This document shows positions 16,724 to 24,657 of a DNA stretch of 64,000 nucleotides, piece by piece. Made by a program: the position numbers and the translations under genes. How positions within the stretch are numbered: the first letter of the stretch is position 1; each line of letters opens with the position of its first letter. Origin of the DNA: Burkholderia sp. WSM2232 (GTDB lineage Bacteria > Pseudomonadota > Gammaproteobacteria > Burkholderiales > Burkholderiaceae); the NCBI RefSeq assembly GCF_000472545.1, contig NZ_AWZV01000010.1, positions 181,544 to 245,543 on the forward strand, in the 5' to 3' direction. The notes under the pieces are model-generated. The model ran no database searches. It saw only the letters and a program-made list of their open reading frames with translations, and had not been told where the DNA came from.

Positions 16724-19234
16724 ATGCAACGAGAAAAAATCATCGACAAGCCCTTGAGCAAATTTCCGTATCCGATTCCGAGCCGCGAGGAAATCCTCGG
16801 CGTCCTGCGTACGAGCGAAACGCCGCTCGCCGCCAACGAGATCGCCGAAGCCCTGTCGATCAAACGCCAGGAGCGCGAAGGATTTTTCAAGCGGCTGGGC
16901 GCGATGGAGCGCGATGGCCAGATCCGGCTCGATCAGCGCAATCTCTATCAGTTGACTCATCCGTCGAACTTCGTCGCCGGCCGCGTTCAGGGTCATCGCG
17001 ACGGTTACGGCTTCCTGATTCGCGACGACGGCCAGGACGATCTGTTCCTGCCCAACGCCGAAATGCAGAAAGTCATGCACAACGACCGCGTGCTTGCGCG
17101 CATCGTCGGCTATGACCGGCGCGGGCGGCCGGAAGGGCACATCGTCGAAGTCACGGACCGTGCCAACAAGCGCGTGATCGGCCGCCTGCTGAACGAAAAC
17201 GGCGCGCTCATCGTCGCGCCCGAAGACAAGCGCATCGGCCATGACATTCTGATCACGCAAAACACCAAGAAGGCCAAGGTCGGCCAGGTGGTGGTGGTCG
17301 AGCTGACCGATTTTCCAAGCCGCCATTCGCAGCCGCTTGGCCGGGTGGTGGAGGTGCTGGGCGATATCGACGATCCCGGCATGGAAATCGAAATTGCGGT
17401 GCGCAAATACGGCGTGCCGCACGAATTCAGTCAGAGCGCGCTCGACGAAGCGGCGCAGCTGCCCGACGAGGTCCGTCCCGCTGATGTGCGTCACCGCATC
17501 GATTTGCGCGACGTGCCGCTCGTCACGATCGACGGCGAAGACGCGCGCGATTTCGACGACGCGGTGTATTGCGAGCCGGTCAAGGTCGGCCGCGGCGAGG
17601 GCTTCCGTTTGATCGTCGCGATCGCGGACGTGTCGCATTACGTGCATCCGAAAAGCGGGCTGGACGCCGACGCGATCGAGCGCAGCACCTCGGTCTATTT
17701 CCCGCGCCGCGTGATTCCCATGCTGCCGGAAAAGCTCTCGAACGGTCTGTGTTCGCTGAACCCCAACGTCGACCGTTGCGTGCTCGTGTGCGACATGATC
17801 GTCACGGCGCGCGGCGAAGTGAAGGCGTATCAGTTCTATCCCGGCGTGATGCATTCGGCTGCGCGTCTCACGTACACGGAAGTCGCCGCGGTGCTCACAA
17901 ACACCAAGGGTCCCGAAGCCGCGCGCCGGGCCGCGCTGCTGCCGCAATTGCAGAATCTGTACGGCGTCTACAAGGCGCTTTTCGCCGCGCGTCAGAAACG
18001 CGGCGCAATTGATTTCGACACGACGGAGACGTACATCGTCTGCAACGCGCAGGGCAAGATCGAACAGATCGTGCCGCGCACGCGCAACGACGCACACAAG
18101 CTGATCGAGGAGTGCATGCTGGCCGCGAACGTGTGCGCCGCCGACTTCTTGAAGCGCAACAAGCACCCTGGCCTGTTCCGCGTGCATGCCGGCCCGACTG
18201 CGGAAAAGCTCGAGAACCTACGCACCTTCCTGCGCGGCATGGGCCTCACGCTCGGCGGCAACGACAAGCCGCACGCAAGCGACTACGCCGCGCTGATGGC
18301 GCAGATTCGCGACCGGCCCGACGCGCAGATGCTGCAGACCATGCTGCTGCGCTCCATGCAGCAGGCGGTCTACAGCCCGGACAACATCGGCCACTTCGGT
18401 CTCGCGTACGAAGCGTATGCGCACTTCACGAGCCCGATTCGCCGCTATCCCGATCTGCTTACGCACCGCGCGATCTACGCGATTTTGCAGGGCCGCAAGT
18501 ATCAGCCGGAGGCGGCGCAGGGCGTCGCGTTGAACACGGCGCTCTCGCCGCGCGCCCGCGCGATGCAGCAGGCCGACGAGGAAAAAAGCGGCCGCTCGCG
18601 TGCGAACAATGTCGCGATCTGGGAAGAGCTCGGTCTGCATTGCTCAGCCAACGAGCGCCGCGCCGACGAAGCCTCGCGCGACGTGGAAGCGTGGCTCAAG
18701 TGCTACTTCATGCGCGACAAACTCGGCGAAGAGTATGGCGGCATGGTGAACGGCGTCACGTCGTTCGGCATCTTCGTGCAGCTCGATTCGCTCTTTATCG
18801 AGGGGCTCGTGCACGTCACCGAGCTCGGCTCCGACTACTTCCAGTACGACGAGATCAAGAACGAGTTGCGAGGCGAGCGCACGGGCATTCGCTACCGTTT
18901 GTCGGATCGCGTGCGCGTGCAGGTGAGCCGCGTCGACCTGGACGCGCGCAAGATCGACTTCCGCCTCGTGCGGGATACACCGATCAAACCGCACCCGGCC
19001 CGCGGCGTGGCGGCGAGCGACAAGCCGTCATCTGCGGAAAACGGCGGCGCGCGCGTGCGGGCGTTGCTACCGGCCGAAGGCGGCAGCGCTGCGCCTGGTG
19101 CACGCCGCAAGAAGGCGGCGCCCACGCAAAGCGCCGCCGTCAAGGAAGCCCGCGCCTCGCGCGGCGCCGCGAAGAAACACGGTGGCGCGGCGGCCAAGGC
19201 CGCTTCGAAGCAGACGGCACGCAAGAAGCGCTAA
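16724..19234 (+). CDS. rnr: ribonuclease R
   Basis: This 836-aa 3'-5' exoribonuclease of the RNB family degrades structured RNA and takes part in rRNA and mRNA turnover. In order there is an N-terminal helix-turn-helix (residues 20-85), cold-shock OB folds (GRVQGHRDGYGFLIRDDG), the RNB catalytic core with the acidic metal site DGEDARDFDDAVY and the following VAIADVSHYVHP, then a C-terminal S1 domain (VTSFGIFVQLDSLFIEGLVH) and a Lys/Ala-rich basic tail. The ATG at 16724 is the only good start. It is the first gene of an rnr-rlmB-rpiA run on the plus strand; rnr next to rlmB is a common arrangement in proteobacteria. Length is normal. Confidence 0.97.
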   Translation: MQREKIIDKPLSKFPYPIPSREEILGVLRTSETPLAANEIAEALSIKRQEREGFFKRLGAMERDGQIRLDQRNLYQLTHPSNFVAGRVQGHRDGYGFLIRDDGQDDLFLPNAEMQKVMHNDRVLARIVGYDRRGRPEGHIVEVTDRANKRVIGRLLNENGALIVAPEDKRIGHDILITQNTKKAKVGQVVVVELTDFPSRHSQPLGRVVEVLGDIDDPGMEIEIAVRKYGVPHEFSQSALDEAAQLPDEVRPADVRHRIDLRDVPLVTIDGEDARDFDDAVYCEPVKVGRGEGFRLIVAIADVSHYVHPKSGLDADAIERSTSVYFPRRVIPMLPEKLSNGLCSLNPNVDRCVLVCDMIVTARGEVKAYQFYPGVMHSAARLTYTEVAAVLTNTKGPEAARRAALLPQLQNLYGVYKALFAARQKRGAIDFDTTETYIVCNAQGKIEQIVPRTRNDAHKLIEECMLAANVCAADFLKRNKHPGLFRVHAGPTAEKLENLRTFLRGMGLTLGGNDKPHASDYAALMAQIRDRPDAQMLQTMLLRSMQQAVYSPDNIGHFGLAYEAYAHFTSPIRRYPDLLTHRAIYAILQGRKYQPEAAQGVALNTALSPRARAMQQADEEKSGRSRANNVAIWEELGLHCSANERRADEASRDVEAWLKCYFMRDKLGEEYGGMVNGVTSFGIFVQLDSLFIEGLVHVTELGSDYFQYDEIKNELRGERTGIRYRLSDRVRVQVSRVDLDARKIDFRLVRDTPIKPHPARGVAASDKPSSAENGGARVRALLPAEGGSAAPGARRKKAAPTQSAAVKEARASRGAAKKHGGAAAKAASKQTARKKR

Positions 19235-19441
19235 GCGCGCTTGGAGCGCTTGAACCGCGCGCAAACGCTCACGCAGGGACGTGACGGTTGCGCGCGGTGT
19301 CCGTTTCAGACGTGCGGGGTGGGGCTCGCGGGCCGCTCGCGCCGGCCAACTCGCCATGTCGAATCCGGCACGCACACGCATCGGTATTCATCACAGCAGC
19401 GCGGCTTCTGGTGCCGCGCGCAATCAAAGGTTGTATCAGTC

Positions 19442-20185
19442 ATGGCACGTCACAAGGTTCTATACGGTTTTCATGCAGTTACCGCGCGCATCCGGCACGA
19501 TGCGTCGAGCGTCGAAGATGTCTATTACGACGCCACGCGCAAGGACCGCCGCATGACGGAGTTTCTGCACACGGCGAAAGAAGCAGGCGTGCGCCTGATC
19601 GCCGCTGATGAAACACGTCTGTGGGGGCTTGCCCGCACCGAACGTCATCAGGGCGTGGTGGCTCGCGCGGGCGACTTGCCGCTTGCCCAGAACTTGGCTG
19701 AGCTACTCGATGGAATCAACGGCTCGCCGCTGCTGCTGGTGCTAGACGGCGTCACCGATCCGCACAACCTCGGCGCCTGCCTGCGGGTTGCCGATGCCGC
19801 CGGCGCGCACGCGGTGATCGCGCCGCGCGATCGCGCGGTGGGTCTGAACGCGACCGCGGCGAAGGTCGCAAGCGGCGCCGCCGACACCGTGCCGTACATC
19901 ACCGTGACGAACCTCGCACGGGCGCTGCGCGAACTGAAGGAGGCGGGCGTGTGGATCGTCGGCACGTCGGGCGAGGCGACAAAAAGCCTCTACGAAACGG
20001 AACTCGACGGCCCCGTGGCGATTGTGATGGGCGCCGAAGGCGAGGGCATGCGCCGCCTCACGCGCGATACCTGCGACATTGTCATGCAGATTCCGATGGC
20101 GGGCACGGTGGAAAGCCTGAACGTTTCCGTGGCTTCGGGTGTGTGTCTGTTCGAAGCCGTGCGGCAGCGGTCGGTGAAGAAGTAA
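19442..20185 (+). CDS. rlmB: 23S rRNA (guanosine-2'-O)-methyltransferase RlmB
   Basis: This 247-aa SPOUT methyltransferase uses SAM to methylate the 2'-O of G2251 in 23S rRNA. The N-terminal L30e-like substrate-binding region ([14 protein letters not shown]) is followed by the trefoil-knot motifs [33 protein letters not shown] and [16 protein letters not shown], which hold the catalytic Arg and Asn/Glu residues of the TrmH family. The frame is open far upstream but the family N-terminus is the ATG at 19442. It lies 207 bp after rnr and 74 bp before rpiA. Confidence 0.96.
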   Translation: MARHKVLYGFHAVTARIRHDASSVEDVYYDATRKDRRMTEFLHTAKEAGVRLIAADETRLWGLARTERHQGVVARAGDLPLAQNLAELLDGINGSPLLLVLDGVTDPHNLGACLRVADAAGAHAVIAPRDRAVGLNATAAKVASGAADTVPYITVTNLARALRELKEAGVWIVGTSGEATKSLYETELDGPVAIVMGAEGEGMRRLTRDTCDIVMQIPMAGTVESLNVSVASGVCLFEAVRQRSVKK

Positions 20186-20259
20186 TTCCGGCCGGTCCCG
20201 CAAAAGTTTCCGACGCTTACTCCGGTAAACTAGCGCTTTTTACTGCTCGCCAGCATCCC

Positions 20260-20955
20260 ATGACTCAAGACGAACTCAAGCAACTGGTCGGCCAGGCTGC
20301 CGCCGACTATGTCCACGCCAACGTGCCCGAAGGCTCGATTATCGGCGTCGGCACGGGCTCCACCGCCAACTGTTTCATCGACGCGCTGGCCGCGAACAAG
20401 GCGCGCTATCGCGGCGCGGTGTCGAGTTCGCTCGCCACCACTGCGCGCCTGCAGTCGCACGGCTTCAAGGTGCTCGACCTGAACGAGATCGATTCGCTAC
20501 CCGTCTATGTGGACGGCGCGGACGAGATCGACCACGGCGGCGCGATGATCAAGGGCGGCGGCGGTGCGCTCACGCGCGAGAAAATTGTCGCCTCAGTATC
20601 GGACGTGTTCGTCTGTATCGCGGATGCGAGCAAGCTCGTACAGACGCTCGGCAACTTCCCGCTGCCGATAGAAGTGGTGCCGATGGCGCGTACCGCGATT
20701 GGCCGCCGCGTGACCGCACTCGGTGGTGTGCCGGTGGTGCGCGTCACGAAAGAAGGCGTGCCGTTCATTACCGATAACGGCAACGAAATCATCGACGTCA
20801 AAGGGCTGCGCATCAGCGAGCCGCGCACGCTCGAAACGCATATCAATGCGTGGCCGGGCGTCGTGACGGTGGGCCTCTTCGCGGGCCGCGGCGCGGACCT
20901 GTGCCTGCTTGGCACGGATACCGGCGTGCAGACCATCGAGTTTCGCAAGGACTGA
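20260..20955 (+). CDS. rpiA: ribose-5-phosphate isomerase A
   Basis: This 231-aa enzyme interconverts ribose-5-phosphate and ribulose-5-phosphate in the non-oxidative pentose phosphate pathway. Signatures are the phosphate-binding [15 protein letters not shown], the VDGADEID motif with catalytic acids, [11 protein letters not shown] with the catalytic lysine region, and the C-terminal [11 protein letters not shown]. It starts at the ATG at 20260 ([11 protein letters not shown]). A clear terminator follows the stop, closing the rnr-rlmB-rpiA run. Confidence 0.97.
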   Translation: MTQDELKQLVGQAAADYVHANVPEGSIIGVGTGSTANCFIDALAANKARYRGAVSSSLATTARLQSHGFKVLDLNEIDSLPVYVDGADEIDHGGAMIKGGGGALTREKIVASVSDVFVCIADASKLVQTLGNFPLPIEVVPMARTAIGRRVTALGGVPVVRVTKEGVPFITDNGNEIIDVKGLRISEPRTLETHINAWPGVVTVGLFAGRGADLCLLGTDTGVQTIEFRKD

Positions 20956-20965
20956 ACGATCAATT

Positions 20966-21000
20966 GCGAGCCGCGCCCTGGGCGGCTCGCTGGTCTTTTT
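20966..21000 (+). terminator. rho-independent terminator after rpiA
   Basis: GCGAGCCGC (20966-20974) pairs with GCGGCTCGC (20982-20990), followed after five bases by TTTTT. It separates rpiA from the convergent glycosyltransferase gene. Confidence 0.87.
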
Positions 21001-21056
21001 CTGTTCACACCGCGTTCGCATCGCGTTCGCATTGTCTGCGAGCGCGGCAAATCGTA

Positions 21057-22376
21057 TCAAACGCTCGAGCGCGGATCAGGCTCACCATCGCGCTGCTGCA
21101 TCGCCGTGCTGAGCGCATCCATCATCCGTTGCAAGTATTGCTCGACCGAGAACTCCGCTTGCGCGTCGAGCAGCGCCTGTTGCGCGAGACGTTGCGCAAG
21201 CGCCGGGTCGCGGCGCAAGACGCCGATCGCGGCGGCAAGCGCTGCCGCGTCGCCGGGCTCGACGAGCCAGCCGTTGCGTCCATGGCGCACGATCTCCGGT
21301 ACGCCGCCCGCAGCCGCGGCGATCACCGGGCGGCCCGCCGCCATGCCTTCGACTATCACGCGTCCGAATGGCTCGGGTTCCGTCGACGTGTGCAATATCA
21401 CATCCATTGCCTTCATCCACGCGGGTATGTCGTCCTGAAAGCCCGCGAAATGCACGCGTTCCGCAATGCCCCGCGCGCTTGCCTCGTCGCGCAGGCGCTG
21501 CGCATACGCCTCTTCGCCGAATAGCGGCGCGCCCACGAGGACAAGGTGCGCGTCGGGCAGACGCGTCAATGCATCGAGCGCAATGTGCTGACCTTTCCAG
21601 GGCGCGAGGCGGCCGAAGAGACCGGCGAGCCACGCGTGCTCGGGCAAGCCGAGACGCTGTCTGAGCGAGCCGATGTTGGTGCCGTCCACGCGCTTGAACG
21701 CGCTCGCGTCGATGCCGTTGTAGACCACCGGCACCGTGTCGGCCGCGAGACCCGTTAGCGCCGTCAGCGATCTCGCCGACGCGCGCGAATTGACGATCAC
21801 CTGATCCACTGCGAGGCGCACCGCCCATTTGACGACAGTCAGTTGCACACGTCCGAAGTGTTCGCGCGTGAGAATGTCATGCTGATACCAGACCACGGGC
21901 TTGCGATGCAGCAGCTTGCCGAGCGCACCGAGCACGAGCGCTTTCTGCGTGTTGACGAAGAGTATGTCGAAGGCTCGCGCACGCGCCGCAATTGCACGAA
22001 CCTGCCTGACGATGCCCGGCAGCACGCGCAGGCAGTTCGTCGCCGAAGCTTGCCGCGCAATGCCCGACACGCTTGCGTCGTTGACGATCTGCACGCGCGC
22101 GCCGAGCGCTTCTAAACGCGGGCGAAACGGGCCATCGGCCAGCAACACCACTTCCATCTGCAATGGGTAATGTTCTGCCAATTGCAGCAGCGCAAATTCG
22201 GCCCCGCCGAGCTGGCCGCTCTGATCGACGAACAGCACGCGCGGCAATGCGCGCGCATGCGTGGCAGCGGGTGCGCCTATGCTCGCGCCAGGTGGCGTGG
22301 CAGGCGAGTCAAGAAGCGCCGGTGCAACGAGCGGCAACGAGTTAGCGAGTGGCGAAGCGTCGAGCGAGGAGCGCAT
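21057..22376 (-). CDS. GT4-family glycosyltransferase
   Basis: This 439-aa GT-B enzyme moves a sugar from a nucleotide donor to a lipid-linked glycan at the cytoplasmic membrane. Residues 1-45 are a poorly ordered Ala/Pro-rich extension; the fold starts at RVLFVDQSGQLGGAEFALLQ, with the glycine-rich acceptor loop. The donor site contains GRLAPWKGQHIALDAL and the E-x7-E element of GT4 enzymes, EPEPFGRVIVEGMAAGRPVI. A start nearer residue 40 is possible. It is divergent from the next GT4 gene at 22547 and convergent with rpiA, and marks the left edge of the exopolysaccharide locus. The sugar is not predictable. Confidence 0.9.
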   Translation of the reverse strand: MRSSLDASPLANSLPLVAPALLDSPATPPGASIGAPAATHARALPRVLFVDQSGQLGGAEFALLQLAEHYPLQMEVVLLADGPFRPRLEALGARVQIVNDASVSGIARQASATNCLRVLPGIVRQVRAIAARARAFDILFVNTQKALVLGALGKLLHRKPVVWYQHDILTREHFGRVQLTVVKWAVRLAVDQVIVNSRASARSLTALTGLAADTVPVVYNGIDASAFKRVDGTNIGSLRQRLGLPEHAWLAGLFGRLAPWKGQHIALDALTRLPDAHLVLVGAPLFGEEAYAQRLRDEASARGIAERVHFAGFQDDIPAWMKAMDVILHTSTEPEPFGRVIVEGMAAGRPVIAAAAGGVPEIVRHGRNGWLVEPGDAAALAAAIGVLRRDPALAQRLAQQALLDAQAEFSVEQYLQRMMDALSTAMQQRDGEPDPRSSV

Positions 22377-22546
22377 AGGAAGGCGAAGTAATTGGTTTTA
22401 AGCATTCGCAAAGGGGCGAATGCGCAATGAATCAATTATTCGCGCCCTGTCGCGCGTCGAATGTGGGCACGCGCACGCACAGCAAACGATGCGCCACATA
22501 CACTCGTTGCTAAGCCCAGGAGGCGTTGACCGAGGACAGGGAGATC

Positions 22547-23764
22547 ATGAAAGTTGCGATCGTGCACGACTGGCTGGTCGCACCTGGCGGCGCGGAGAAG
22601 GTACTCGAGCAGATGATCGAATGCTTCCCCGACGCGGACCTGTTCAGCCTCGTGGACTTTCTCGAAGACCGCCGGCCGTTGCATGGCAAGCCCGTCACCA
22701 CCTCTTTCATTCAACACCTGCCCCTCGCGCGGCGCCGCTATCGTGCGTACTTGCCCTTGATGCCACTCGCGGTCGAACAATTCGATCTGGCTGGCTACGA
22801 TCTGATCATCACCAGTTCATATGCGGTCGCCAAGGGCGTGCTGGTCGGTCCTGATCAAACGCATGTGAGCTACGTGCATTCGCCGATGCGTTACGCGTGG
22901 GACCTCCAGCATCAATATCTGCGTGAAGCGGGTCTGACGCGGGGGCCCAGATCCTGGCTCGTGCGCCTGCTGCTGCATTACCTGCGCGGCTGGGATTCGC
23001 ATTCGGCGAACAGCGTCGACCGGCTGATCGCGAACTCGCAATTTGTCGCGCGGCGCATGATGAAAACGTACCGGCGCGAAGCGGCTGTGATTCCGCCGCC
23101 AGTGGACGTACACGAGTTCGAACTCTGCACGCGCAAGGAGGACTTCTATCTGACCGCGTCGCGAATGGTGCCGTATAAGCGCATTGATCTGATTGTCGAG
23201 ACGTTTAGCGCGACGCCGCACCGCAGGCTGATCGTGATCGGCGATGGACCGGAGATGGCCGCGATCCGTGAGAAGGCGGGGCCTAATGTGACGATACTCG
23301 GCTATCAGCCGGTCGGCGTTCTCAAGGACTATTTGCAGCGCGCAAGAGCGTTCGTCTTCGCTGCCGAAGAAGACTTCGGCATTGTCGCGCTCGAAGCCCA
23401 GGCGTGCGGTACGCCGGTTATCGCGTTCGGCAAGGGCGGCGCGCTCGAAACCGTAGTGCCGGTCGGCGAAGTGCACCCAACGGGCGTTTATTTCGGACGG
23501 CAAACTGTTGTGTCGATGCTGGATGCCATCGACCGGTTCGAGCGCCAGCGTGAGCAGATTACGCCGGCCGCGTGCCGTGCAAACGCCGAGCGGTTTTCGG
23601 CGGCGGTGTTCCGTCGGGCTTTCATGGCCGAGGTCACACGCACCATCGCCGCGGTCGGCGCGCGCGGCGAGTCGGCGGCCACTGCACGGCTCGACGCCGA
23701 CCCCGCGACCGAACCGGTCGGATGGCCGACCGAGCCAGCGTCGCAAAGCAGTTGGGGACGCTGA
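22547..23764 (+). CDS. GT4-family glycosyltransferase
   Basis: The enzyme starts MKVAIVHDWLVAPGGAEKVL, the typical N-terminus of a GT4 subgroup of mannosyl- and related transferases in exopolysaccharide loci. Further signatures are YVHSPMRYAWDL, the donor-domain start FYLTASRMVPYKRID, and the catalytic E-x7-E stretch EEDFGIVALEAQACGTPVIA. I prefer the ATG at 22547, with GGGAG before it, over the in-frame TTG at 22526, although AGGAGG just before the latter leaves some doubt. The chosen form is 405 aa. The last 30 residues are low-complexity. Divergent from the GT4 at 21057. Confidence 0.9.
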   Translation: MKVAIVHDWLVAPGGAEKVLEQMIECFPDADLFSLVDFLEDRRPLHGKPVTTSFIQHLPLARRRYRAYLPLMPLAVEQFDLAGYDLIITSSYAVAKGVLVGPDQTHVSYVHSPMRYAWDLQHQYLREAGLTRGPRSWLVRLLLHYLRGWDSHSANSVDRLIANSQFVARRMMKTYRREAAVIPPPVDVHEFELCTRKEDFYLTASRMVPYKRIDLIVETFSATPHRRLIVIGDGPEMAAIREKAGPNVTILGYQPVGVLKDYLQRARAFVFAAEEDFGIVALEAQACGTPVIAFGKGGALETVVPVGEVHPTGVYFGRQTVVSMLDAIDRFERQREQITPAACRANAERFSAAVFRRAFMAEVTRTIAAVGARGESAATARLDADPATEPVGWPTEPASQSSWGR

Positions 23765-23927
23765 GCCGAAGCGTATGGGCGCTTCGCGGCTCGGCGGTCC
23801 TTTCGTTTCAGCAGGGCAGCACCATCAACAAGCCGTTCGGGCATCGCAGCCCGATCGGCCGCCGGGGGACGGCGGCAGCGTGCCTCACGCGCCGCTTCGC
23901 AATACGTATTCGACGCAGGCGGTAAAC

Positions 23928-23951
23928 CGTAACCAGCACCGTAACCAGCAC
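23928..23951. repeat. tandem 12-bp repeat CGTAACCAGCAC (two copies, third degenerate)
   Basis: CGTAACCAGCAC is repeated exactly at 23928-23939 and 23940-23951, with a degenerate AGTAACGATAAC following. It lies about 120 bp upstream of the HTH gene at 24071 and could be an operator; it may equally be chance slippage. Confidence 0.45.
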
Positions 23952-24070
23952 AGTAACGATAACGGTGACGGAGCGCCGCAGCGATTCATTAAAACAGGCA
24001 GTCGTTGATCCGTTCGCCATGCAATGGCGCACAGAAAACACGACCTTTGGACGAGGAAGAATCTAAACTC

Positions 24071-24493
24071 ATGAATGCAGATCGCTTTCCGGGATCGTTT
24101 CCCGACGTCGCTCAAAGCTGGGCCGCGCTACAGGCCCTGTTGCCCATTACGCCTATCCGCAGCGAGCAGGACTACCAGACGATGATGGAGGTGGCCAGTG
24201 CTCTGGCCGACCATCTGAACGGCAAGCAGGACGATCCGCTCGCCGATCTTCATGCGATCGTGTCCGACCTGATTCGCAGCTGGAAAGCGCAGAACGTGAC
24301 GTTGCCCAAGGCAGAGCCGCGCGAAGTCTTGCGGCATCTGCTTGAAACGCACGGGCTCAAGCAGAAGGACCTGATGGGCATCGCATCGCCCACGGTGGTG
24401 AGCGATATTCTCGCGGGCCGCCGCTCGATCAGCAAGAAGGTGGCAAAAGCCCTGGCCCAGCGTTTCCAGACCGACGTCAGCGCGTTTCTGTAG
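24071..24493 (+). CDS. HigA-like helix-turn-helix antitoxin/regulator without partner toxin
   Basis: This 140-aa protein has an acidic helical N-terminal half (residues 1-75) and a C-terminal XRE-type helix-turn-helix: LRHLLETHGLKQKDLMGIAS, then VVSDILAGRRSISKKVAKAL. This is the layout of the HigA/MqsA-like proteins described in COG5499, which act as antitoxins and autorepressors. HigB toxins normally sit next to such genes, but the 306 bp upstream and the region downstream hold no HigB-like frame, so it is an orphan. It starts at the ATG at 24071. It may regulate the flanking exopolysaccharide genes, which is inference only. Confidence 0.75.
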   Translation: MNADRFPGSFPDVAQSWAALQALLPITPIRSEQDYQTMMEVASALADHLNGKQDDPLADLHAIVSDLIRSWKAQNVTLPKAEPREVLRHLLETHGLKQKDLMGIASPTVVSDILAGRRSISKKVAKALAQRFQTDVSAFL

Positions 24494-24512
24494 AACAGTA
24501 CCGGTTCTGCTT

Positions 24513-24546
24513 GCGGCGCCGGCGGCTTTCGTGCCGCTGGCGCCGC
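24513..24546 (+). terminator. strong GC hairpin after the HigA-like gene
   Basis: GCGGCGCCGGCGGC (24513-24526) pairs with GCCGCTGGCGCCGC (24533-24546) with one G-U wobble and a 6-base loop. The following T-content is modest, so termination efficiency is uncertain. Confidence 0.65.
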
Positions 24547-24597
24547 GTTCGTTGCGTCTTCAACTTTATCCGGACTACAACGAAGCCGCACATCAAT

Positions 24598-24632
24598 AAA
24601 AAAGGGGCTGCGCCTATCTGGGCGCAACCCCT
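24598..24632 (-). terminator. rho-independent terminator of the minus-strand exopolysaccharide operon
   Basis: AGGGGCTGCGCC and GGCGCAACCCCT form a 12-bp stem with one mismatch around a 6-base loop. On the minus strand it is followed by a run of six T, placed 26 bp past the stop of the tyrosine kinase gene. Confidence 0.88.
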
Positions 24633-24657
24633 GATTGTCTGCCGCCTGTAATTGGCG

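Noticed and set aside
16529..18187. 552-codon minus-strand frame opposite rnr
   Set aside because: Its sequence is His/Arg/Asp-rich antisense of RNase R. High GC at third codon positions makes such long shadow frames common here.
23765..24070. HigB toxin partner of the HigA-like gene
   Set aside because: No frame of about 90-110 codons with RelE/HigB features exists in either orientation in this gap.
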